From Clostridium sp. NkU-1 (GTDB taxonomy: Bacteria; Bacillota_A; Clostridia; Lachnospirales; Lachnospiraceae), in assembly GCA_001312405.1 (NCBI GenBank), contig BBDR01000016.1, positions 1 to 64,000 on the forward strand: a DNA stretch of 64,000 bases. The letters run 5' to 3'. The notes under the pieces are model-generated. The model did not search any database. It was not told the origin of the DNA and saw nothing but the letters and a program-made list of their open reading frames with translations. Shown one piece after another: positions 22,475 through 31,290 of this stretch; position 1 is the first letter of the stretch, and every line of letters starts with the position of its first letter. Position numbers and translations under genes: made by a program.

Positions 22475-23254
22475 ATGAGAAAGAGATTTACATTATTAGC
22501 AGCAACCATTTGTCTGAGCAGTGTATTGTCTGCAATTCCTGTATATGCGGATAGTGATAACCAAGAATGGGATGAGACCTTTGAGACTGAAAGCAGTGAT
22601 GGAGGGTACGATAATTCTGAGTCTGATGGACATTGGGTGCAGACAGAATCAGGTTGGGCTTATTATGACAACAATGGGAATATGAAAACTGGCTGGTTTA
22701 AAGATAAGGGATTTTGGTATTATTCTGATCCGAGTGGAATGATGATTGCCAATGCCTGGATCACTACCGGGGGAAACTGGTATCGGACTGCAGACGAAGG
22801 GAATTTATTGCAGGGCAGTTACAAAATAGAAACTCAGGATAACCGCTATTATAATGCGGATTCACTTCAATGGGAGAATTCAATTTTGTACACAGGAAAA
22901 TATACTTTTGATGAATCTACTGGTTCTAGTACCAGTGATCCTAGAGAAAGGAAGTTTGATGGAAATTATACTTATGCTGGGGATGCAAAAGGTAATGCTC
23001 TTAATGTTGGGGATAAAGTTATATTGCTGGATTTGGCAGCAGGTGGATTGTATGGACCGTATGGTCAGGTAACAGCTATTGACGGTACTAATTTTCAGGT
23101 GTACTGGTATGATTACATAGATGTGCTGTATGGTGCATCACATATATATGAATTTTACTCGAGCAGCATGAGAGGGGTTTTTACCGGCGTGTATGACATT
23201 CCTTCTTATGGTTGGCACACATCAAATACGGCTTCTGGTATATATAAAAGGTAG
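22475..23254 (+). CDS. Secreted cell-wall-binding repeat protein
   Basis: 259 aa, intact. A signal peptide (MRKRFTLLAATICLSSVLSAIPVYA) has an AXA-type cleavage site. An acidic linker is followed by choline/glucan-binding-type repeats (WVQTESGWAYYDNNGNMKTGWF, WYYSDPSGMMIANAW, WYRTADEGNLLQGSY). A C-terminal domain of about 110 residues (NVGDKVILLDL...YGQVTAIDG) is SH3/Tudor-like. AAGGTGAGG ribosome-binding site, 20 nt after the YARHG gene, so it is the last gene of the operon. It is presumably exported and held on the wall. Confidence 0.75.
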   Translation: MRKRFTLLAATICLSSVLSAIPVYADSDNQEWDETFETESSDGGYDNSESDGHWVQTESGWAYYDNNGNMKTGWFKDKGFWYYSDPSGMMIANAWITTGGNWYRTADEGNLLQGSYKIETQDNRYYNADSLQWENSILYTGKYTFDESTGSSTSDPRERKFDGNYTYAGDAKGNALNVGDKVILLDLAAGGLYGPYGQVTAIDGTNFQVYWYDYIDVLYGASHIYEFYSSSMRGVFTGVYDIPSYGWHTSNTASGIYKR

Positions 23255-23288
23255 TTTGGAAAATTAAAATAATTTTGATATATATTAT

Positions 23289-23323
23289 CTCCTTGAATAA
23301 AAAAATCAAATTAATTCAAGGAG
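23289..23323 (+). promoter_or_regulatory. Hairpin sequestering the DUF932 ribosome-binding site
   Basis: CTCCTTGAAT (23289-23298) is perfectly complementary to ATTCAAGGAG (23314-23323), which contains the Shine-Dalgarno sequence of the following gene. The 15-nt loop is A-rich. Folding of the mRNA would hide the ribosome-binding site, suggesting translational control, though a coincidental terminator of the previous operon is possible. Confidence 0.5.
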
Positions 23324-23332
23324 GTAATTTTT

Positions 23333-24266
23333 ATGTCAGCAAATGTTGAAAGCATGTTTTACACGAGAGAAAAACCGTGGCATGGATTGGGGACAATGGT
23401 GCAGGAGGCGCCAGCCTCAGCGGAGGCTTTAGTACTGGCCGGACTGGATTGGAATGTAATTCAGCAACCGATTCAGACCAGTGAAGGAATAATGATATCG
23501 GGATTTCAGGCGAACATAAGGGAAACGGATAAGAAAGTGTTAGGTGTCGTTACAAATCGATATAAAGTTGTCCAGAACACAGATGCGTTTGCATTTACGG
23601 ATCAACTACTGGGAGAGGGGGTTACGTATGAAACTGCTGGTTCTCTCCAGGGAGGGCACCGGATCTGGCTTCTTGCAAAACTTCCCCAGCGTTATATTAT
23701 AAGTGGAGATGAACTTGAAACTTATATTGTGTTTATGAATGCGCATGATGGGGCAGGTGGGATAAAGGCAGCAGTTACTCCGATTCGAGTAGTTTGTCAG
23801 AACACTTTGAATTTGGCTTTAACAACAGCTAAGAGATCCTGGTCTGCAAATCATACTGGTAATATTGAGGGAAAGATGGAAGATGCAAGAGCTGCGTTAC
23901 TTTATGCTGGTAAGTATATGGCCGAACTCGGTAAGGCAATTGATACATTAAGCCGTATAAAGATTACAGATCATCAGGTTTATGAGTACATTGATGCATT
24001 ATTTCCTTTGCTTGAAGAGCCTACAGAACAGCAGCAGAAGAATTTGATGAGAATGAAAGAGGATTTAAAAATCAGGTATTTTGATGCTCCTGATCTGAAA
24101 AGTGTAGGATATAATGGCTGGCGCTTTGTGAACTCCGTGTCTGATTTCGCGACTCATGCAAAACCGATAAGAGAGAGGACGAATTATAAGGAAAGTCTTT
24201 TTTTCACGTACTATAGAAGGAAATGCAATGATTGATAAAGCTTATGAGTTGGTGATGACGAAGTGA
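23333..24266 (+). CDS. DUF932 phage/plasmid-like protein
   Basis: About 310 aa after correcting T7 24198-24204, which otherwise replaces the last 20 residues. The N terminus MSANVESMFYTREKPWHGLGTMV and the signature VVTNRYKVVQNTDAF identify the DUF932 family common on phages and plasmids. The conserved core TPIRVVCQNTLNLAL and the closing GNAMIDKAYEL also fit. The biochemical role is unknown; genes of this family commonly lie beside recT and exonuclease genes, as here. Excellent ribosome-binding site (AAGGAGG), held in a hairpin. Confidence 0.88.
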
Positions 24267-24550
24267 GACATAGATGTAAAAAAATGGCTTGCAAATTAGG
24301 ACTTAAAAACGAGATACAGAGAGCAAAAAAATGGAAAATCCTAAGTGAGTGCAGAGATTTTCTGCTTATGGTTCAGAATATGGATCCAGAGATACTTGAT
24401 TTATTTGAGGGCCAGATTGAAGAATATCTGAATATGGGTGAACTTACAAAGTGCTATTTGAAGAATGTTCCCATGAGCGTATGCTGGTATGAGGGGCTTA
24501 TTGACACAGAAATGTTACTAATGGAAATGAAAGACTATGTATTTTTATGA
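24263..24550 (+). CDS. Small element protein downstream of DUF932
   Basis: 95 aa from GTG 24263, which overlaps the DUF932 stop codon (GTGA). An alternative ATG is at 24284. It is mostly alpha-helical and charged, with no recognised family. Segment FEGQIEEYLNMGELTKCYLKNVPMSVCWYEGLIDTEM is well-formed coding sequence. It is probably co-translated with DUF932. Confidence 0.5.
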   Translation: MRHRCKKMACKLGLKNEIQRAKKWKILSECRDFLLMVQNMDPEILDLFEGQIEEYLNMGELTKCYLKNVPMSVCWYEGLIDTEMLLMEMKDYVFL

Positions 24551-24635
24551 AATGATTCTGTTTTAGAATTGAAGTATGTGCATTGCTTGGGTATAATAAA
24601 AGTAAGTGAAAATCTGTGAAGGGAGAAATATGTAA

Positions 24636-25176
24636 ATGACTGTTTCAGAAAGATTGAAAGTATAGAAGATTTTGCAGCTGCTATAAGACAAAAGTATCCA
24701 CAGACAGATCAGTATAATGTCCTGATATTTGGCAGCTTTCTTACGGAACGCTATACAGATGAATCTGACATAGACATGGGTATTTTCTCTATGATACCCG
24801 GACTTACCTTTCGCCTATACTCCTTTACAAAAGATTATTTTGATCAATTACATATTGACAGTGATGTAGTACGTATGAAACTGTCTGAATCTCAATATAT
24901 TAATATTTCCATTGTGACGGGACAGAAATATGCTGTAACAGATTATTGCCCTGAAATGTTAATTGATTATACAAAAAAAGATGATTGCACGCTATGGAGA
25001 TAATCCTCAAGAGATGATTGTGAAACAGATGAGTCAGGAGGCGCCATTCTAGAAAATTAACTGATGAAGTAGCCGCTTTTGCTGACAGAAATGAGATTGT
25101 CCATGTATATGAGAATTTTAAAGGAAACATGGAAGCTGTACTGGAAAGTGTTAAGAACTACAGGGATGAGAATTAA
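24636..25176 (+). pseudogene. Nucleotidyltransferase-fold gene, multiply broken
   Basis: The frame containing FGSFLTERYTDESDIDMGIF has the GS-x(9-12)-D-x-D nucleotidyltransferase signature. The coding signal spans 24636-25176 but needs at least three corrections (near 24650, A7 24975-24981, near 25045), not all at long runs. The C-terminal part (KLTDEVAAFADRNEIVHVYENFKG) looks like a HEPN-type or helical partner domain. It could be sequencing error or real decay, and I cannot decide. A role as an MNT/HEPN-type toxin-antitoxin unit is possible. Confidence 0.5.
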
Positions 25177-25312
25177 ATAATCATATTTTATGGAATTATT
25201 GCGAGAAAGAAAATATCCAGCAAAAGTAGTAGAAAAAAATAGTTATATAGATAGGAAGTATCTTGCTTAAATACTGGATGCTTCCTTTTTCTATGGAAAG
25301 GATCTAACGTAT

Positions 25313-25835
25313 ATGAAAAGTATGACTCAGGAAGAAAAAGTAATCAATATGATGAAACGGCCTATTCCCAAGAAAAAAAGTGGGAATTATAAAGCTAAAA
25401 ATGATCCGGGAAGGAACGGCTGTCTATGGTACTCAGCGTTTTCATGAAGCAAAAGAGGCAGCAGATATCGTAAGGCCTCTTTTTGAATATTCAGATCGGG
25501 AAATTCTGATGGTTATGTCATTGGACTCGGCGATGACACCTGTAGCTCTGGAGGTTGTGGCAGTGGGAGGTGTGAGTGCCTGTGTGGTAGATACCCGGGA
25601 TTTATTTAAGCATGCGATTCTTTCAAATGCTTCAAAAATTATTTGCTTTCATAATCACCCTTCCGGAGAGCCGAAACCAAGTCGGGAAGATTCTCATATC
25701 ACAGGTCGGATCAAGGAAGCTGGGGTATTGCTGGGAATTGAATTGCTTGACCATATTGTGATTGGCTCAGAGGGCAGATATGTAAGTTTCCGGGAAGAAG
25801 GGATTGAGCCTTTTGGGATTGGGGGTGCGGCATGA
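25313..25835 (+). CDS. RadC-like JAB/MPN-domain protein
   Basis: About 173 aa after correcting A7 25373-25379. The JAMM metal motif is intact: ICFHNHPSGEPKPSREDSHI, with two histidines, Ser and Asp, preceded by LDSAMTP and VDTRDLFKHAILSNA and followed by LLGIELLDHIVIG. It lacks the N-terminal helix-hairpin-helix region of chromosomal RadC, as usual for element-borne copies. The protein is an inferred metallo-hydrolase. It sits with DUF932, YqaJ and RecT in a recombination/anti-restriction-like module. Confidence 0.85.
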
Positions 25836-25983
25836 ATGTAGAGAAACACATTTTATTAGCTTTTATTTTGTATGATATATCCTCTAAAAGAGTTGTAAGC
25901 AGTTAACTGTCAGGGTATAATAGGAAGAGAAATGTTTTGTATGCTTCAATGATTTCATATTATCTTAGAGAGAATGTGGTGTT

Positions 25984-26322
25984 ATGCCTGATCAGATGCA
26001 GAACTTACTTTTACAGTATGTGAAAGAGGTACAGAGAATATATGGAAGAGAGTTAAAATCAGTTATTTTGTATGGCTCCTATGCCCGTGGTGATTTTCAT
26101 GCGAGTTCGGACATCGATATTATGATTCTGGTGAATGCCGATGAGAGTGTCATAAAGGAGAAAGGCCGTATGCTCTCGGATATCACATTTGACTTTAATT
26201 TGGATCATGATATGCTGATTATGCCAATCGTAAAAAATATCAGCCATTTTCAGTATTGGTTACAGGCAGATCCCTTTTATCAAAATATAAAAAAAGAAGG
26301 GATTGAACTGTATGTTGCATAA
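25984..26322 (+). CDS. MntA-type nucleotidyltransferase antitoxin
   Basis: 112 aa, intact. VILYGSYARGDFHASSDIDIMILV carries the minimal nucleotidyltransferase motif GSYARG-x(7)-D-x-D, with a further Asp in FNLDHDMLIM. The length and the downstream overlapping frame match MntA of MntA/HepT systems, in which MntA AMPylates and silences the HEPN RNase. Here the partner is decayed, leaving an orphan antitoxin. Confidence 0.85.
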   Translation: MPDQMQNLLLQYVKEVQRIYGRELKSVILYGSYARGDFHASSDIDIMILVNADESVIKEKGRMLSDITFDFNLDHDMLIMPIVKNISHFQYWLQADPFYQNIKKEGIELYVA

Positions 26323-26556
26323 TAAAACAAACTGGCTTTTAAAAGACATAAAGATACAATCGCATATTTTAATAAGTAATATGTAAAAACAGAAAAATTC
26401 CCCAGGGCGCTTGGAAGATAGTTCAGCAGAGCACAGGAAATTCGCCATGCCAGTGATTATGATGAGTTTTATATCGCATCAAGAGAAGAAGCTCAGGAGC
26501 AAATAGATGCAGCGGAATCATTTATGAATGCGGTAGAACAATATTTGAAAAGTTAA
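26312..26556 (+). pseudogene. Decayed HepT (HEPN) toxin remnant
   Basis: It begins at ATG 26312, overlapping the MntA stop as in intact mntA-hepT operons. The C-terminal HEPN signature is clear (KFPRALG, EIRHASDYDEFYIASREEAQEQIDAAESFMNAVEQYL). The frame has internal TAA and TAG codons, and most of the N-terminal helices, including the usual YYAMFHAARAL segment, are deleted (about 80 codons remain of about 125). These lesions are not at homopolymers, so I read this as real gene decay. Confidence 0.75.
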
Positions 26557-26670
26557 GATATGATATGGATTAGGGAGTACAGTTCATGTACTCTCTATAA
26601 TTTTGGGCAAATTGGGTAAGGGGTGCTTTGCTGCTTGATAATTAATGACCGAAGAAAGGAAAATGTCATA

Positions 26671-27599
26671 ATGAAAAAGTTAATTTCAACAAATGGCTTA
26701 TCTCATGAAGAGTGGCTGAAATACAGAAAACAGGGAATCGGCGGGTCTGATGCAGGTGCAATCTGCGGTCTTAATCCTTATGTCAGCCTATGAGTGTTTT
26801 CTATGAAAAAACAAGATCAGAAGTAGAGGATTATGATAATGAATCCATGAGACAGGGGCGGGATCTGGAAGAATATGTGGCCCGGCGTTTTATGGAAGAG
26901 ACAGGCTTAAAGGTACGGCGGTCCAATGCTATGTATCAGAGTAAAGAATATCCTTTTATGCTGGCAAATGTTGACCGCCTTATTTCAGGGGGAAATATGG
27001 GGCTTGAATGCAAAACAGCCAGCGCCTACAATGCAGATAAATGGACCGGAGATTCAGTTCCAGCTCATTATGAAATCCAATGTCATCATTATATGGCGGT
27101 GACTGGGGCGAGGGCCTGGTATCTGGCTGTTGTAATATTGGGAAGGGAATTTAAGTATAAGAAGATTGAACGTGATGAAGAGTTGATTCAAAATTTGATT
27201 GCCATAGAAAAAGAATTCTGGGAGGGGCATGTTTTGCCAGGAAATATGCCGGACCCCGATGGCAGTGATATTTCAAATGAAGTGATTAATCGGTATTTTC
27301 CAACGGCGCTTAAAAAGACGATTCCTCTTCCGTCACACTTAAATGAGCAGTTAAAAAGAAGGGAAGAAATCATTCTTTTGGCAAAGAAATTGACACAGGA
27401 GCAGAATCAGATTGAACAACAGCTTAAGCTTTATATGGGCGAATATGAAATGGCGTTTAATGAACACTATAAAGTTTCCTGGAGCAATGTGGATACGGTA
27501 CGCATTGACAGTAAGCGGTTAAAAGAGGAACGACCGGATCTTTACCGGAACTTTGCCAAGAGCAGCCAGTCGAGGCGATTTACGGTCAGAGCTGCGTAA
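26671..27599 (+). CDS. YqaJ-family viral exonuclease
   Basis: About 309 aa; a lost base near 26787 (CC for CCC in the NPYVSPMSVF region) splits it. The lambda-exonuclease-like fold shows LSHEEWLKYRKQGIGGSDAGAICGLNPY, RQGRDLEEYVARRF, FMLANVDRLI and LECKTASAYNADKW, which carry the acidic and E-x-K metal-binding residues, and YEIQCHHYMAV. It is expected to resect double-stranded DNA and hand single strands to the RecT annealase encoded 640 bp downstream. Confidence 0.9.
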
Positions 27600-27740
27600 T
27601 TGCTTGAGGTTTAAAGTTGTAGAGGCTCAAGTTTAGCACTTAACATAATGCTTGTTTTGCTCAATGAATAAATGCAAATTGTACATGTATCGTTATTACG
27701 TTATAATAATGTAATAAAATCATGACGAGGAGGCCCCACA

Positions 27741-28004
27741 ATTGAAGCAGCCAGATCTTCATCTGATTTACAAAATAAGTATTTGGAGATATCAGCCTTA
27801 ATGAGGGAATCCCAAGAACCAGTTTTTATTACGGTAAATGGTCGAGAGGATACCGTTTTGCTGAGCCATGTCCAGTATGGAAAAATGAAAACTGAACTGG
27901 AATTGTGGAAAATGCTGGGGGAAGCTCAGGCTGATGTGGATAACGAGAGTACTACTCCCATAAAGGATAGATTTTCAAATATCCGAAAAAAATCTTTTAG
28001 TTAG
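27741..28004 (+). CDS. Phd/YefM-family antitoxin, apparent ATT start
   Basis: About 87 aa. IEAARSSSDLQNKYLEISALMRESQEPVFITVNGREDTVLLSHVQY is a typical Phd/YefM DNA-binding antitoxin N terminus, followed by a helical toxin-binding tail. The coding frame reaches upstream to ATT 27741, exactly 7 nt after GAGGAGG, and no ATG, GTG or TTG is available in frame between 27741 and 27800. Either ATT is the start codon or the base is miscalled. No RelE/YoeB/Doc toxin gene follows, so the antitoxin is orphaned. Confidence 0.75.
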   Translation: MEAARSSSDLQNKYLEISALMRESQEPVFITVNGREDTVLLSHVQYGKMKTELELWKMLGEAQADVDNESTTPIKDRFSNIRKKSFS

Positions 28005-28238
28005 GAAATCTCATGACCTGTAATGTAATAAGAATATAAAGATGGACAGTCTGGTAAATGATTTGGTTTTTTATAAGATAGAAGAGCGGAATCAAACAGA
28101 ATTATATATTCAGTCGTTGAATTCAGACGTGATTATGTTAATTTGATATTTTGAGTATTGATGAGAGGGATCATCTTGCTGGATGCAGGATGGTCCTTTT
28201 TAAATGGTTAAATAAACTAAAATGAAAGGAATGAGAAA

Positions 28239-29049
28239 ATGTCAGATGTAAAGCAGGAATTAGAGAAGAGGGCGGCAGGCGGCGGAGGGCATAGCCAATC
28301 CGTCAGGCTGACAAAAAAATATGACAATCGTTGATATGGTTAAGGCCTTGGAACCGGAAATCAAACGGGCGCTTCCCAGTATTCTTACGCCAGAACGATT
28401 TACGCGTATGGCATTGTCTGCAATAAACAATACTCCTAAGCTGGGAGAATGTACTCCTATGAGCTTTATTGCGGCTTTGATGAATGCGGCTCAGCTAGGG
28501 CTGGAGCCAAATACGCCTCTGGGACAGGCATATTTAATTCCATATAAAAATAAAGGGGTATTGGAGTGTCAGTTTCAGCTGGGGTATCGAGGACTGATTG
28601 ATCTGGCATATCGCAATGACAGGATGCAGAGTATTGAGGCACAGGTGGTCTATGAAAATGATGAATTTTCTTATGAGTTGGGACTTCATCCGTCTTTGAC
28701 TCATCGTCCGTCTTTTGATGAGCAGGGAAAGATCCGGGCTTTCTATGCAATTTTCCGGCTGGATAACGGTGGTTTTCGTTTTGAAGTTATGAGCAAAAAC
28801 TATGTGGATGCCTATGCCACCCGCTATTCCAAGGCTTTTACCTCGGATTTCAGTCCATGGAAAAATAATTATGAGGGGATGGCGAAAAAGACGGTGATTA
28901 AGCAGCTGTTAAAATATGCACCGATTAAGTCAGATTTTCAGAAAGCAATAACCTTGGATGAAACGGTGAAAACCCAGCTTTCTATTGATATGAGCGAGAT
29001 CCGGAATGAGTGTCTGCCGGAAACATTGGAAAGCAGTGAGGTGGAATAA
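28239..29049 (+). CDS. RecT-family single-strand annealing protein
   Basis: About 269 aa after correcting A7 28313-28319. N terminus MSDVKQELEKRA, then LPSILTPERFTRMALSAINNTPKL, FIAALMNAAQLGLEPNTPLGQAYLIPY and CQFQLGYRGLIDLAYR, all hallmarks of RecT/Bet annealases. C-terminal KNNYEGMAKKTVIKQLLKYAP. With the YqaJ exonuclease it forms a two-component homologous recombination system typical of phages and integrative elements. The ribosome-binding site is AAAGGAA. Confidence 0.92.
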
Positions 29050-29171
29050 AAAAGAGAATTCGGAGTAATGGATACATTAAAAAAAGGCATTGGCTAAATG
29101 TTTGTGTACTTGTTGTATTCTGCCATGTTTCTACAATATAATGGATTTACTTATAAGAAAAGGGTTATGAT

Positions 29172-29351
29172 ATGTCAACGAATGAGACCTTGAAAATGTT
29201 ATACAACGAATGCCTGAAATTAGATCTGGCTGAGGCTACACAGTTAATCCTTGAGGCAGAGACGGAAGAGGAACAGGAATTTTATTCCATAGTCAGTGAC
29301 TTTGTTCTTCAGCAGAGGAAGAGAAAGGTAATTAGGGAGAATCGGTTTTGA
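29172..29351 (+). CDS. Small helical protein
   Basis: 59 aa from ATG 29172, acidic at the centre (EAETEEEQEFYSIVSDFVLQQRKRK) and basic at the end. The sequence is entirely coding-like and lies between recT and the DUF5688 gene. No family is recognised. The ribosome-binding site (AAGGG) is modest. Confidence 0.5.
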   Translation: MSTNETLKMLYNECLKLDLAEATQLILEAETEEEQEFYSIVSDFVLQQRKRKVIRENRF

Positions 29352-29604
29352 TAAAAAGATATTTTAAAGTTATGAGAAAGAAGAACCATTACGATGAAAG
29401 ATAAGGATTTCAGTAATAAATTTTTGCTGAATGGATTTTGAATTAGAGTTGGACTATAGCCTCTTTATACTTATTTAACAAAGAATGGGCTGAGAGTCTC
29501 ATTAATTTGCTTATGTAGTGACGATAGCAACAGCAGAAGAATAAATTGATTTTGCGAAGGAAGCATCAAGCAGATGCTTCTTTTTATGTGTATAAAATTA
29601 ACCA

Positions 29605-30545
29605 ATGGAGGAAAAGCAAATGGATTACAATCAGTTTTTGGAGGAAGTCAGAACAGCAGTACAGGAAAGATTAGGGAGCAATTATGAAATCCGCATTCAG
29701 AAGATAACGAAAAATAACGGAATTGTCCTGGATGGGCTGATTATCGGTAAAGCAAGTAAAAATATCGCTCCCACAATTTACTTAAATTCATATTATATGC
29801 ATTATACCCATGGTATGTCCCTGGAGGAAATTCTGGAAGATATTATATCTGCGTATAAAGAGAGCAATGACGTATCTTTTGGTGATACGAGAGAATTCTT
29901 GAGTTTTAATAAACTAAGTGATAAGGTAGCTTTTAAGCTGATCCAGAGGGAAAAGAATCAAGAACTTTTAAAGGCGGTTCCATATATTGAATTTCTGGAT
30001 CTTGCAGTGGTATTCTATCTGATTCTGGATGAGCATAAAGGAGGACAAATGACAGCTTTGATTCATAACTCTCATATGGAGACTTGGGGCGTGGAGAAAG
30101 AAGAACTGTATTGTCTGGCAATGAAAAATACCCCCATATTGTTGCCGTCGGAAATTAAAACAATGAAAGAGATTATGTGTGATATATTGAAAGGACATAT
30201 AGAGGAATTGGAAATGGGGAGATAGTAGATGATCTGCTTGATTTTGATTCGCAGAAGCCAACCTTATATGTCCTTTCAAATATAAAACAGATTAACGGTG
30301 CCGGGTGCATTTTATACGATGGGTGTTTGAAAAATTTCGCTGATTCTCAGAATTCCGATATTGTTATATTGCCGTCCAGCTTGCATGAGACTATTTTGGT
30401 TCCTGATGATGGGCAGTTAGATTATGGGGAACTTCGGAAAATGGTTAGCGAGATAAATGAAAGTGATGTGCCGGAGGAGGATGTGTTGTCTGATAGGGTT
30501 TATAAGTATTCTTGGCATGATTGTAGTATTAGTCTTATAGAATAA
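29605..30545 (+). CDS. DUF5688 family protein
   Basis: About 313 aa when a lost G near 30220 (GGGG for GGGGG) is restored. It starts at ATG 29605 or, with the GGAGG site, ATG 29620 (MDYNQFLEEVRTAVQERLG). Signature segments are PTIYLNSYYMHYTHGMSLEEILEDI and the tail PEEDVLSDRVYKYS. This family is very common in Lachnospiraceae mobile elements; its function is unknown. Confidence 0.75.
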
Positions 30546-30568
30546 AATTAGATTATTGTATGTCATTA

Positions 30569-30601
30569 ATTGCTCCTATGGGTGAAAACCATAGGAGCAA
30601 T
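30569..30601 (+). terminator. Strong 13-bp hairpin after DUF5688 gene
   Basis: ATTGCTCCTATGG pairs perfectly with CCATAGGAGCAAT around a 7-nt loop, 25 nt after the stop codon. There is no T run, so it may act as an mRNA-stabilising 3' end or a weak terminator. Confidence 0.6.
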
Positions 30602-30683
30602 ATGCAGAATAAATTTATTTTATATAATAAAATGGATAGAAGTGTTATGATGGGGGGTAAAGTATGTTATAATGTTTACAAGC

Positions 30684-31120
30684 GTGCGGCTATGAAATTA
30701 TCATGCTGATTTTTACTAGTAAGTGAAAGCAAGTTGCTGCTCGCTTTTATAAGTTTATAGAGATACAGCAGGTAATGACCATTGGCTAGGGTTAAACCAA
30801 TTGTATGTGCCGAGTCCCTAGAGGCGGAGCCGTAATGCTAGGTTTAAGCGTAAGTCAGGGAGCAACAGTACAGAAATGCAAATAAAATGATAAACCGGAA
30901 AATGATTATATATTGGTAACTGGCCGAGAAGCCACTAAGACCGTAAAGGCAAGGGATATGACTTAACCCCGGTCTGAGAACCTGTTGAGGTTGTAGAAAA
31001 ACCGAAGAAGGGTATGGAGATCAAAATGAGAAAACGAGTGAGGAATACAAATACGTAGCGGAAATATAGTACCTTAGAAGGCAGTAATAACGCTGGAGAG
31101 ATTGTGTTCATAAAAATTTA
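30684..31120 (+). ncRNA. Large structured RNA: group II intron 5' part or stand-alone ornate RNA
   Basis: About 440 nt with unusually high GC and purine content for this AT-rich island and no open frame. It begins GTGCG, the consensus 5' end of bacterial group II introns. It contains repeated stem-forming blocks (CTAGGGTTAAACC against GCTAGGTTTAAG; GGCCGAGAAGCC; AACCCCGGTCTGAGAACC) that look like intron domain I. No reverse transcriptase or domain V is visible, so if it is an intron it is a truncated one. A TATAAT box at 30668-30673 lies just upstream, which also allows a stand-alone structured RNA of the ROOL/GOLLD type known from elements. I favour the intron remnant only slightly. Confidence 0.5.
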
Positions 31121-31290
31121 TAGTAAAGTTATACTATTTCTCAGAGGTAATTAACTTGAAGGATATGGACAGAGAAGATATAATAGGGTTATTATAGGAA
31201 TAGGCTGTATATGGTTTTTTGGTTTCAAAATATTATAGGTATCTTTTGAAGTATGGAAAGTAAATCTTTAGAACAGGCGAGGTGTATAAG

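Noticed and set aside
28042..28146. 34-codon frame after the Phd/YefM antitoxin as a possible toxin
   Set aside because: Too short and without RelE, YoeB or Doc motifs; no convincing ribosome-binding site.
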